A DNA stretch of 64,000 nucleotides, from positions 558,001 to 622,000 of the forward strand of contig JAKJXP020000012.1 in NCBI GenBank assembly GCA_022225965.2, given 5' to 3'. The position numbers were made by a program, and so were the translations under genes. The notes beneath the pieces are model-generated. The model ran no database searches, was not told the DNA's origin, and worked only from the letters and a program-made list of their open reading frames with translations. This DNA is from Diatrype stigma. Taxonomy: Eukaryota; Ascomycota; Sordariomycetes; Xylariales; Diatrypaceae. Shown here in pieces: positions 11,086 through 22,987 of the stretch. The number at the start of each line of letters is the position of its first letter. Positions within the stretch are counted from its first letter, which is position 1.

Positions 11086-14000
11086 ATGTCAGGTTCAGAG
11101 GGAGGATATGACCTGCTTAAGCGGGCAACATCAGCGATGATGTCAAAGTGAGTAAAAAAATTCAGAGTTTCTGCTTGATGTTTAGATCCCCCAAGACAGC
11201 CGTCTAGCACCGGCCATCAAAGTCCGTTCAACGTTTTGCATTTGCATGGACATGTTCCCTGTCAGTGCAATGCAACATGCTTTCCCTTTCAAAATTTCCT
11301 TTTCCTATTCCATCCGCTGCAGGAGCGCCATTGCCAGATACGACGTGCTGGATATCCAGAATAGCCTTCCTCTGTATTTAGCCAATATTTGGTGTTCGGA
11401 ATGCAGCTCAGGTCTTCCAGAGCTGATCTGTGTTACTACCACCGCAACCACCGTCACCCAACGCCACCCCCTGGACACATAACCTTTAAAGGGTAACAAG
11501 GGGCATTTTGTTCGTCACAGTCCTCCATGCGACGACTCCCCTTTCCTTGGACAGGATGGCTAGGACGTCTAGGCCGTTCTATTCCATGCCACAAGTGTGG
11601 ATTGACATTCGGATGATATTCATCTACTCCCGTGATCCCCTTTTATCTTATCCCCTCGAACGTTTCCCAAAGTCGGGCGCAAAACCACAGTCACTTTTGT
11701 TGGCTAGCTTGCCCAAAAGCTACCTACCAACTGCCGTGGGCGGTCGAGTACTCGTCACAGACGTGTCATGTGTATCTATCTATACACGTCGTGCTACAGG
11801 TGGTTGCACCTACGCATTCGCGCGGCGCGGCGCCTTGTATGGGCGACACCATGGTGCTACTATCATTTGCCAGACACTCGAATATGAACCAGCCAAACGC
11901 AAGTATCACCCGCAGTCAGCTACGAGCTGCGCCATGCGGCGATGAGCGAGGCGCGCGGGGTCAGCGAGGGGGGCTTCTCAAAGATGGCCTGGCCTAAGTA
12001 CAATAGGCTAGTGTTGAGGCCCAAGTCCTGACTCAGTTTGGTCGCTGTACCTACGGGTAGTTGGCACTGGCACCGACACCGATGCGGCTTGGTCCAAAGT
12101 AGCTCAATGCCAATTGCAGTGCAATGCAGTGCAGTGTCAGTGGCACCATCAGTACCTGTCTGTCTATTTGACCGTCTGCTTGCCAGCCTGCCTGCCAGCT
12201 AGTCAGCCAGCCTACTGTCTGCCTGCCTGCCTGCCTCCAGCTATCTATCGACCTGTGCAGTGCGGTGTGGTGTAATGGCTGGGCTGGGCTAGGCTGGCCT
12301 GCGTTCACCCAGAAGCGTTCTTCCTTCACCCCACCCGGGCCACCACCCCTCCAATCTGAACGGCCAAATGCCCAGTTTGCTTCTATTTCTAGCGAATACA
12401 CCCCTCCACCCCACTTTTTACAGCTCTACACCACATGGCAGGTGTCATGGATGCTGGCAGTCTCATTCCTGGTGCATTCCTGGTGCAGAACCCAGCAGGG
12501 TCGGCCAGTTCGGGGGCGGACAATCAAAAAAAGAATAGGGAGGAAAAGGCCCAAAAAAGCTACCTGGCAAATGGATGACCTGGTTCGTCACCACAATAAA
12601 ACTGGTCCGCCCGAAAAAAAGTCGGACCATTCAAGAATACTTGTCCGCGGTTGCAAATTTGCATCATCGCCGCTGTTTGGACAAACCCAATGCTCATCGG
12701 CCAATCCGCACACCTACAACCTGCCACTTCCGCTTTGAGGATCCTGCAATGGTCCATTACCCTGCATTGCCATTTCTCATGAAACCACCATAGGCCGAGA
12801 TTACAATAGGCTACTGTAGCTGGCCTAGTTGTCTCCCTTCTTATCTTTATAGCCGATTATCCCAATTTGGCCATGAATCCGTTTTCCTCCTTCTATTCCC
12901 TATTCTCCTATTATAGATCTCAACCACAGTCTGTCTATTCTACCAGTTCCCTCCCTTTCCCCTTCTTGCTTGTCTTTTGTCTTTCTTCCCGCTGGTCGCG
13001 AGACGTCTGCATTTCATTGCCATCATGATTCTTTTGACTAACGACCCAAGCAGGCCTACGCCCACAGACGAAGATGGCCAATCAGATCACATCGGCTACG
13101 ATACCCCACGATCCGGAATCGCTACGCCGCAACCTGACCTTCACGATAAACGATTGCCCGGCATCATGACTTACTTTGGCCAGGTTGGTTCCACCTGTTC
13201 AAGTTTCCTGTCCCGCCCCTTGTCTTTTTCCCGAACACCAGAGACTGAGTCGTCACGTCCTACTACGCCCCAGGAAGAGAAGGAGTCAGGGCCAGTCCCA
13301 AAACAGCTGCCCAGCCCGGGAGAATCGAATTTGAGCAAGGACTCCACGCCCGACTCGACGCCCGATGCTTTGCCTCTCCTTCCACATGAGAGGATAGAGC
13401 CTCTTGCTGAGTCGGAGACTTCCCCTCAACCTTCATCCTCCATCCACCCTTACCCCACTCCCCCTTGCTCCGAGACACCATCAGAACAAGGAGTGAAGCT
13501 GGGCGACGGGAGTGGTGATTCGGACGCTGGCATTGCGAGTGGTGCCTCCTCGAGTCAACGATCCTCGGTGCACGCCAAGAGGCCATCTGACCTCTCACAA
13601 ATGAAACCCAGAAGATCCACCCTCGCATCTCCCCTTACGAGCATAGTCACTACATCCAGCGTTCATGCGAGTCATCTATCTAACCCTAGCGACCATTCTT
13701 CAACCTCTGCTTCTTCCCCTCTGGAAAGCCAGGTAGCGGAAGGAGAGCCCGGGAGTCATTTCTCTAAGTCCGCTTCGATTCATCAGCTCAAAAAGCTAAC
13801 AAATGCTGGTTCCGAGAAGAGTGGTCCATCCACGCCGAGTCGAGCCATGTCGTCTGTCGCTCGTCCGTCCCAGAGCGAGTCCCGGGACGAGGGACGATCG
13901 CCGTCCAAACCTTCCTCGTCCTCAGAGAGCACAGAGGCTAGTGGCAGGGGGACATCCGTATCCTCGCGCACTGGTGGCGCACAACCACCTGCGCAGAAGG

Positions 14001-15814
14001 GGAAGCTCACGATCAAGATCCTAGAGGCGAGAGGCCTGCGCAAGAGCCGTGATCCCTATGTTGTGGTCGTCTTCCAGAGAAGCGAGCTCATCTCCTCCGG
14101 ACCACGTACCTTCGAAGATGAAGACGAGCTGATGCCGCCCGCACCCACAACCGGTAGCGTGCCAATTCAACGCCAAAGCAGTGACTCGGGTCGCCCGATG
14201 GCAATACCCATGCGGAGTCGACAAAGTAGCAACACCAGTGTATCAGATCACAACACGTTTCGAAACCGAGAGACTCGGAAATCCTTCACAAACCCTAAGT
14301 GGGATGCGGAGGCCTTCTTGTAAGTGCAGTGGATTAGTGGCTTGTATGAATGGCGTGCTGACAGCAGTTGGAGTGACGTCGTTGGCTCGGATATGCTTGT
14401 GGATATCTCGATATACGACCATACAGCAAGCGGCGAGGAGTTTCTCGGGCACGTCGATTTCCAGGCCCCAGACGCTGGGCAGGAAGAGACTGTGGCGGGT
14501 TGGTTTCCGCTGAAAGGGAATGCGGACACTACGGCGGAACATGCACCATCAGGCGAAATCCATGTCGATGTGTCATTCCAAAAGGCCGAGAAGAAGCATT
14601 ACGGACCCGACGACTTCCAAATTCTACGTTTGATCGGAAAGGGCACATTCGGCCAGGTCTATCAGGTGCGGAAAAAGGACACGAATCGAATCTACGCCAT
14701 GAAGGTCTTGTCGAAGAAGGTCATCGTACAGAAAAAGGAAGTGGCGCATACCGTCGGAGAGCGTAATATTCTAGTCCGGACTGCCATGTCGGAGTCGCCT
14801 TTCATCGTTGGTCTCAAGTTCTCGTTTCAGACCGAGAACGACCTCTTCCTGGTTACCGACTACATGTCCGGCGGTGAATTGTTCTGGCATCTGCAAAAGG
14901 AGGGGCGATTTGACGAAAAGCGTGCGAAGTTCTACATCGCAGAGCTTATTCTCGCCATCGAGCATCTGCACAAGAACGACATCGTGTACCGCGACCTGAA
15001 GCCCGAGAACATATTGCTAGACGCCAATGGTCATATTGCGCTATGCGATTTCGGCTTGTCGAAGGCCAATCTTAACAAGAACGACACAACCAATACGTTC
15101 TGCGGCACAACCGAGTATTTGGCTCCTGAAGTGCTACTTGATGAGGCAGGATATACGAAGATGGTAGATTTCTGGTCTCTCGGCGTGCTCGTTTTCGAAA
15201 TGTGTTGCGGCTGGAGTCCTTTCTATGCGGAAGACACGCAGCAGATGTACAAGAATATCGCTTTCGGCAAAGTGAGATTCCCGCGAGATACTCTTTCTCA
15301 AGAGGGAAGAAATTTCGTCAAGGGATTACTCAACCGAAACCCAAAGCATCGTCTAGGTGCCATATCCGACGCTGAAGAGTTGAAGAAGCATGCCTTCTTC
15401 CAGGATGTCGACTGGGAAGCTTTGTCCAAGAAGGTTATCACCCCACCTTTCAAGCCCAAGCTCAAGTCCGAGACGGATGTATCCTACTTCGATCCCGAGT
15501 TCACCAACGCCCTGAACACGAACGGGTCGCTCAACGAGCGTGCTCAGCAATTAGCGACGGGCTTCGCTAACTCTACGCCGCTATCGCCAACGACTCAAGC
15601 AAACTTTCAAGGTTTCACATTCGTTGATGAGAGCTCACTTGATCATCACATGAGAAACAAATTCGAAGACGAGGAGATGAGCGACGCAGATCGTCGAGAG
15701 CGGGACTGGGATGATCTCGATGACATAGACCTCCGAAAAGCAAACAGGATGAGTGGCATTGTTAAGACTGGTGCCACCAACGAGGAGCAGTTCCCTTCGC
15801 ATTTCGAGGTTTAA
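11086..15814 (+). CDS. SCH9: Sch9-type AGC protein kinase with C2 domain
   Basis: Three exons, 11086-11147, 13054-14319 and 14368-15814, give 924 residues. The short first exon has an ATG in good context (CAACC before it), ends TCAAA|GTGAGT in phase 2, and joins in frame to the CAG at 13051-13053, which is preceded by a TGACTAAC branch site. Residues 22-335 are Ser/Pro-rich and disordered, with a conserved-looking TPRSGIATPQPD block. A C2 domain follows (about 336-500). The kinase domain starts near 526, with G-K-G-T-F-G-Q-V, Lys555, YRDLKPEN and the PDK1-site T-loop TFCGT (Thr686). The C-terminal hydrophobic motif is F-Q-G-F-T-F (Thr860). In yeast and filamentous fungi Sch9 is the S6K-like TORC1 effector for growth, stress and lifespan. 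The 1.9-kb first intron is unusual. Confidence 0.9.
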
Positions 15815-17390
15815 CTGACAAGTCCGTCTTAGACAATTCGGACAGCAGGGCAGAGGCATTGCTCTTTTCTTTTTTCTCGGGTTCTAGCCCTTTCCTCTAG
15901 TATTGCAACATTTCCCCATAACAGTATCCATAGCATCATTGCATAGGTACGGCGGTTGTTTATTGATGGGGGACCGGAACGGGGCGGCGTAGCTCAAGCC
16001 ATGGTCCTTTGCCTGGCAGAGAGAGAGGCGTTTTCGGTTGGCTTTGCCTGTCATCTACATTTGTCCACGGAATGAAAGGTACATACATCATACAGCAGAA
16101 GGTTGCAAAAGCACCGTATTACAAAAGCGAGCACCGGCGTGGTTCTTTTGCATGATCCTGTTGTCTAAAGGGTTTGAGATTCTTCTTCAGCTATTGTCCG
16201 CAGTGCAGGATTGTTCAGAGCACAGAAGCAAAGACGAAGCACACGAGTCCACACGACGACCCACGTGGTGGCTATCTAGCAGGTAGCAGAGACCAATCCT
16301 AATGAGAACTATTGCATTGTGAACAAGGAAAATACAAGTTGAAAGTTGGAGATTATATGCAAAGTATGGTAATCACAGGCCACTCCGCAAAGCCCTTCAA
16401 AGCTACGGGGCCTCGTAACTTGAGATCATCTCGTGTATAATGTAGGTATAACTCCCGGTCCCTTCCAGCATACCGAACCTTGATGTGGTTGCATATAATC
16501 GCCAAGTTGGTCGATGCCAGGACGGGGGTCTTTGTATGGGAGGCCGGATGGAACAGTTCGGCTTCTGCACTCCTGAAGTCCATATCCAATGATTCAGGTC
16601 TCATTGTTAACTACCACCACCTCATTGCGAGCTGTCCACGGATCATGTACGTAACAAGCAGCTGCATATTATTCAAGAACCATCCAGTTTTACCTATGTA
16701 CGACTGACCATGGTGCTATACATGCGTATACTCATACCAGAACGTATATTCCCATTTGTATGTCCGAAGGGTTACTTAATTAAGACGGCATTGCAGTATC
16801 CATACATCCAGCCTAGATCCGGGGACCAAAAACGTCACCAACGGCTATAAAAAGGTGTGGACTGACTTGCAGCTAACCATCAGTGAGTGACATGACTAAG
16901 TACCTATCAAAACCCTTTGTTTTACTCCGATTTAGTAACTTGCATAAAAAAGAAGGGCATTATTATACTAGTATTGTCATCACAATTGTGATCTTTTCGC
17001 CAATCGGCTGCCTAAAGGGCGCAGCGGTTTAGGTGCATACTGTAACATCAGACTACACTGAAATTAGGGGAAGGGCGGCATACTGTGGCTGGAATACGAC
17101 GCTGTGTTGGAATCTTATTGGCGCGGGAGGGATCAATGAGGAGAGCGCCTGATCAAGTGCGGGGATGGTGATAAAGAAATGTAACGTAATAGCTGCCTGA
17201 CAGGTTTGGGTTTCAAGGGCGAAGGCTCAATTTAACATCCCGAGGATAATCTACAGAGAAGGAGCTGAGACGTTGTTTTCCACGTCGATCAAAGGTCCAG
17301 CTAGTCAACCCCATACAATTTTTGCAATATTCGCTGGGCTCCTCCGGGTTGTCTTGATAGGCTTCGCTTTTCGATTCATTAACTCCCAAG
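15815..17390. other. Intergenic region between SCH9 and the NLR gene
   Basis: The first part will be the SCH9 3' UTR. No gene was recognised. A TATAAAAA sequence at 16846-16853 lies about 540 bp before the NLR start codon and could be its TATA element. The short frames here encode nothing recognisable. Confidence 0.45.
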
Positions 17391-20089
17391 ATGCGTTGGG
17401 GTTTTCTATCAAGAGAATCCAAAGATTCAACCACGATATCCGATATAGGCTTCTCGGAGATAGCTGATGGCGGGGAAAATCCTTTATTGGAGTATGTTTA
17501 GGCAGCGGTTCAGCGCAATTGGTTGCTAACGGAGACAGTATCGTTTTGGTCCATGGATTAGGAGGCCATCCTGAAAGAACATGGCGTAATGATCAAGCCA
17601 AATGTTTCTGGCCTCGGGATTCCCTAGCTCTAACGTTCCCCATGGCAAGAGTTTTAGTGTACGGCTACGACAGCAAGATCTCCAAATTCGTCGCCGGACC
17701 AGCAAACCAGAACTCTTTCCTAGACCACGGACAGAATCTACTGTTGGATCTAAGGGGGGTGAGGAGCCAAGATGTAAGTCTACATGTAGCCATTTGCTCG
17801 GGATTTTAACATATATCAGATATGTGCTGATCTCACAGCCCACGAGACCTCTACTATTCATTTGCCATAGCCTGGGCGGAATCCTAGTCAAAGACGTCCT
17901 TCGACGGTGTGAGCCTGGAAGAGAAAATCATGAATCAAAGCCACGAGAGGACGTCTTTAACTCAACCGTTGGTATCATTTTCATGGGTACCCCCCATCGA
18001 GGTGGAAACTACATATCACTAGGCAAAGCTGCGGAGCGAGTTGCAAGGTCCCTTGGATTTGATACCAACAACTCAATCCTCCACGATTTAAGTGGCAATG
18101 GGACAGCTCTGCAAATTATCCAAGAAGAGTTCCTCAGGATACTCGAAAAACGCTCGCCACTCCTCCGCATTTACTCCTTTCAAGAAGAGGACGGATTGGT
18201 CGGAGTGCGGGGACTGAACGGCAAAGTAGTCGATGATAGCTCATCAAAGTTGGGTTACAGATATGAGACGGTGGCCACGCTACCCGGAAATCACAGGGAG
18301 ATTTGCCGGTTAGATGGGGCGTACACGCGTCTCGCAAGGGCTGTCGACTCATACGTCGAAAACATTGAGGGCATGAATAAAGAAAATCTAATCATGCAAC
18401 TACCCTACAGGCGAGATCCTTACTTTCTTGGGAGACAATCGGAACTTGAGGATATCGCCAGATTCTTCCGAACAAACGAGTTTTCCGAGTGTGCTATCAT
18501 TGGTCTAGGAGGGGTTGGGTAAGGAAAGACATATGATCCCTAAAAGCACATTGAGCTAACTAGATTGTAGCAAAACCCAGGTTGCCATCGAATTTGCACA
18601 TCAGCTGTGGGAGACTGAGAGATCAACAATGGGAATCCATCTGAGACATTCCATCTTCTGGTTGCATGCCAGCAGTGCTCACCGCCTCGAGCAAGGCCTG
18701 AAAGGCCTCGCGAAAAGTATCGGTTTCGCGACAGAAGACCTTCTCCCAGCTATACTTGACTGGTTTGGCGGAGAACAGAGTGGAAAGTGGCTCCTCATTA
18801 TCGACAACGCCGACGACGAAGACATATTTTTCAAAGGGAAATTCGTGTCCAATGACAAGGCTACGCAGCACAGGTTTTGCGACTTTCTTCCGAAAAAGCA
18901 GGGTTGTGGCATTCTGTACACCTCAAGAAATGAGACCTGTGCTCGGAGATTAACGAGCAGAAGCGGCTCAGCAAAATTGGTAACAATTAAACCGATGAGC
19001 AGAGACGAAGCAGTCGAGCTCGTTGAGAAAAGATTGGACAAAACAGTTGGCCTCGAAGCCCTTCGTTCCAGCAGAAGCGACACGGAAGAACTAGTAGAGG
19101 CACTGGAAAAGCTGCCCTTGGCCTTGGTCCAAGCTACGGAGATGATGAAGATATGCCATGATACGATCGGAGACCCAAAGGGGTATCTAGAACTCTGGAA
19201 TGGGACGAAACAAGACCGCCAGGATTTGCTTAAAGCACCTTTCTTCAATCGATTCCCAGACTCTGACTTACCAACTACTGTCTTTCACTCCTGGACGTTG
19301 TCTTTTGAACAGCTCAGAAAGCAAGATGAGGGTATTGTACGCCTCCTGTCTCTAATGAGCATATTTGATAGACAAAGCATACCGGAATGGCTGCTGGCAT
19401 ATTATCCGCATATGTCTTTGGTCCGTCGCCGTACGTCCCTGAGCCTTTTGAGATCCTTTTCTTTCATTCATCCTCATAAGGATACAAACAGCCGGGTCCA
19501 GAAATGGCAAATGCACCGACTAGTGCAGATGGCGACCCATGCCTATATCAGCCAGGACGATATGGAAGAAACTCTGAGAGACGGATTGAGAATGCTTGCA
19601 GAGGCGTTCATCTCATACATCTACACCATCAACGGAAGGCGGCGCCGGTATGAGAGAAGCCTAGAGTATTACCCACATGCAAAAAGCGTTATACACATGC
19701 TACAAAACCTGGGTGGTCCTATCCAGCACGGAGACAGCAGTTCGAAGCCCGCAGTTATAGTAAAGCAGACCCTGGAAAGCTTTGCAACGAAGTTCTTAGA
19801 CGACAGCGGGGTGGAAATTGGAGAAAAGGCTAGAGCTAATACCCAATTTGTATTCGAGACGATCCTGAATGGTGATGCGGACTCGCTTGAGAATGTCGTC
19901 ATGTTTGTTAGAGGTTTGCAGCATATGAGCTGGCAGATGTTTTATTATAACGGTGACCCGCCGCCCGGCAGCGATCCAATATACGGCGAACAGGATGGGA
20001 CTTCAGAAGAAAGGGACGCAGACCTTTTTGAGCGGTACTACGATTACGACCGTGAAAAATGGATACTGCTAGGCGACAGGAGTCAGTAG
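17391..20089 (+). CDS. NLR-like protein: alpha/beta-hydrolase plus NB-ARC, no repeat domain
   Basis: Four exons, 17391-17491, 17539-17773, 17839-18518 and 18571-20089, give 844 residues with matching phases and CTAAC/CTGAT branch sites. Residues about 36-240 form a lipase-like alpha/beta-hydrolase (IVLVHGLGG near the N terminus, nucleophile Ser123 in C-H-S-L-G-G, then IIFMGTPHRGG). A P-loop G-L-G-G-V-G-K-T at 334-341 opens an NB-ARC/NACHT-type NTPase, with Walker B-like LLIIDNADD near 413-421 and a GILYTSRNE segment further on. A winged-helix-like part ends with MHRLVQ. Fungal NLRs usually continue into TPR, ankyrin or WD repeats; here only about 150 unassigned residues follow before the stop. 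Such proteins act in non-self recognition and programmed cell death. The ligand is unknown. Confidence 0.85.
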
Positions 20090-20523
20090 ATAGTATGACG
20101 GGAATGCTGACGGACCGTATAATAATGAGGAGGTAGGACGAGATCCGGGTGCTTCGATAGCTGTTTGATATTGATCCTTCATCGCCCCGATCTATGGCAA
20201 TGCATCGTGTTATTGCGCATATTCTACACCTCTCATCAGCAGGGAACTAAATCGACAGGTTGCCGGGATACGGAGCCAAACGGTCTATAGACAGATAAGT
20301 TTATTGATTTAGACTCCGTCATGAAGAGTAGGTCTTATATGATACCATCAGCTACTTAATGACATCCAGTTCTGATCATCGGCATCCTGACGCTCCCGCT
20401 TTTCATGTTGTTTAAGTTCGCGAAACCTCCAACGGTATTTCTGTTCCCCACAGACACTCAAAAAGACCATTGAAACTACCAACGACGATAAACTAAGTTA
20501 ACTGCCAAATTGTTGGTTGGTTT
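20090..20523. other. Short convergent intergenic region
   Basis: This lies between the 3' ends of the NLR and cupin genes. I looked for a continuation of the NLR as TPR or ankyrin coding sequence and found none; the frames are short and have no repeat pattern. Confidence 0.45.
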
Positions 20524-21413
20524 CTACAGCTTCTCGGGCTTCCGGGGCGCGAATAGATGCGCAATACCTCCAAATACTGCGATGAACTTGAGACAAGATT
20601 AGCGTATAACGAACGAATATGACGTTTTCATGTCTGGAGGAGACTAACCACTGCATCAAAGAATTGGAAATACAGAGGCAATGCCAGGTATGTGTCCCCA
20701 TCGTAGAACGCCCTCACTACGTGCCAGAACCCTCCAAATTTCCCCGTCGAGAAGATGTCGTTGAAGAACCTACAGCGAACGAATGCAGGGCATCGTGGTG
20801 AGCGCTCGTCGAATCATCATATGGGACTTCCCTCGAAGGATATATTTCCAGCAGAGGTTCATGCAGGCCTAACCAGCGTCTTACATGGATACACTTACAT
20901 GGCTTTGTACATGCCCGCGGGGTCGGGCCTTTCTCGGAAAACGAGCCTCTCGTTCTGGAAACCCCTGATGCTGTGCACGACCCGGCGTGGCACGAACACG
21001 GCGGGATCGCCTGCCTTCAGCACGAACTTGTCTCCGTTGATGTGGATTTCCACCCTGCCTTCGATTACGCTGAGGTACTCTGCGTGGTCCTAGAGAAAGT
21101 ATTGCATAGTTAATGTCACGTGCGGCACCGTCGGACTAGTCGTGCTCTTTTTGCCTTTTCTTGATGGGGGGGAGGTTCTTTTTCTTCATTTCTACTAACC
21201 TTATGCCAATGTGCTGGAATATGGAGAGCCTCCTCACCGGTACTGGTCGTGACCATGGCATACCTGTTGACCGAGTCTTCGGGCTCAGCTTCGTTAACAG
21301 TGATATCCATTGTGATGCCCTAGGAGCGTTAGTTCTCCATTGACTCGACTCCTCTACCGCTTCGAATATACCTTGCCCACCCCGAGGGTCTTCAGGACGT
21401 TGACGGAACTCAT
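20524..21413 (-). CDS. Small cupin-domain protein
   Basis: Five exons on the minus strand, 21413-21372, 21319-21200, 21089-20899, 20769-20649 and 20586-20524, give 178 residues with consistent phases. The first cupin motif is split across an intron: H51-W-H53, Glu58 and Gly65 are the metal-binding pattern. The second motif is G-D-P-A-V-F-V-P with His93. This is a single-domain cupin of the conserved-barrel type, plausibly binding Fe, Mn or Zn. The C-terminal third (FFNDIFSTGKFGGFW, then two hydrophobic stretches and a basic end) resembles many fungal cupin proteins of unknown substrate and could contact a membrane. It is convergent with the NLR gene. The last two exons are short but in frame. 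Confidence 0.85.
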
Positions 21414-22987
21414 CTTGATACCCAAGTATGCGATAGAGGAGGTAAAAGAAGAATATAAAAGAACAGACTTGCAAAGAATGAAACCGCTATAGGAGTTGAT
21501 GCACCATTTAGAAGAGTCTAGAATAAGTGTGGGCAGGGGAGGGATACAAGTTGATTGCAGGTAGCATGTAACTAGCCTATAAGCGGAGATGTAACAACGT
21601 AGATCCTGCTTATTCATATTTTGCCTGGTATATCACATGTATGCCAAGGTATTAGATTCTGACTAATTGGATCTTCAGGATCGATTCGGCAAGGAATGAC
21701 TTGGCAGTCAACTGCGTCGAGGTTATATATAGCTGAAGTTTCGAATATCCAATTTTGCCATTGTATCGAATACAACCACAATGGCCCAGCTCCTCCGTCG
21801 GTTCAAACACCGTGCTGTTTGTGGCGGGCAACACGATGTCCGCGACCCGTGAGTTGGAGTTTCGATTTGACGGGTGCGGCATAGGCTAGAGCGACGTTTG
21901 GCTGATTCGTCGGCGACCCATCGGGGCCGCGTCGATATGATTGATGGATGCGCAGCAGCGGTAGCTTAAGAGCGCCAAAGAACTGATCTGATCCTTGGCG
22001 GTACTCCAGAGAAGCCGTACACACAGCCGGGATGAAGTATCGAGGTGTCCGCCGATGAAGCTAGATTACGAGTTCGGTTAGGCAGCTCTCGCGCCATCGA
22101 TTCCCCTATATCTTTAGCCCCCTTTTCAAGAAAAGTGCTGCACGGCGGCCACGGTATAGGAAGCACATAGTAGCAGGCGAATTCAGCTTAACATAAGCGA
22201 TATAAATTCTGAATTACGTTAGGCCAAGATGCTCTTGGTATAGTTGTATATAAATAAAAAAACAGCTGAACGCCCCAAGAAACTAGCTCATTCGTTCCAC
22301 GCCCTCCAAGGCCTGCCATCTAGTCGCCCAAAGAGTATTTTTCTAGTAAAATCCTGATCTTCTTGCATCGGGACAGAGAAGAGGCGTAAACTACACGCTG
22401 AACTTTTGGGTGTAGCAGCAAAAGACAATGAACCAACATGCCGAAGGAAGTATTATCCCACAGCCCAAGCCATGCAATAAAATCAACAAGAACAGGACGA
22501 CTAGTAAGGTAGTCTCTGTAGTCTGTTGAGCAAGGGGGGTATCATGCAATCTCTCCTTTTCATCATGCATCATCATTCGTTGTTGTCGTTGTCGTCGTCA
22601 TCGTGACCATCGTCGTTTTAAAATCATGGGGGAAAAGGAAAAACCGGGAAGGGAATCGTAGAAGTCGTAATACCGTATTATATCGTAAACTCATGGTTGG
22701 TCAGAGCATAGATCGCGTGGCTTCGTGATGAGTAGTAGAGTACGAGGCTGTCGCCAGGTATCTCTTCGGACTAGATGCCCGAGAAAAATATTGTGTGTAC
22801 AAGGAATAGGGGCGGTAGTAAGCAGTAGCGTGGTTGAACGTATTATGTATATGGCGGCGTGCGGTCCGCAAGTCGCGATAGAGAACCATGTAGTGTATGT
22901 AGCCTCTTGAGGCTTGCGTAACGATGCGATCTCGCGGCTCGGCATTTGGCCATGGGTATGTATTCATGTTAGCGTATCGTGTATTTA
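21414..22987. other. Intergenic region, no gene recognised
   Basis: This lies between two minus-strand genes. A minus-strand stretch at 21803-22166 has frames that look faintly coding, but none shows a domain or splice-consistent structure. A GTCGTT/CGTCGTC run lies near 22575-22615. Confidence 0.35.

Noticed and set aside
12977..13053. Start of SCH9 at the longest frame (MSFFPLVARR) or at 13025
   Set aside because: The sequence 13031-13053 is a branch site and acceptor, and the exon at 11086-11147 joins in phase.
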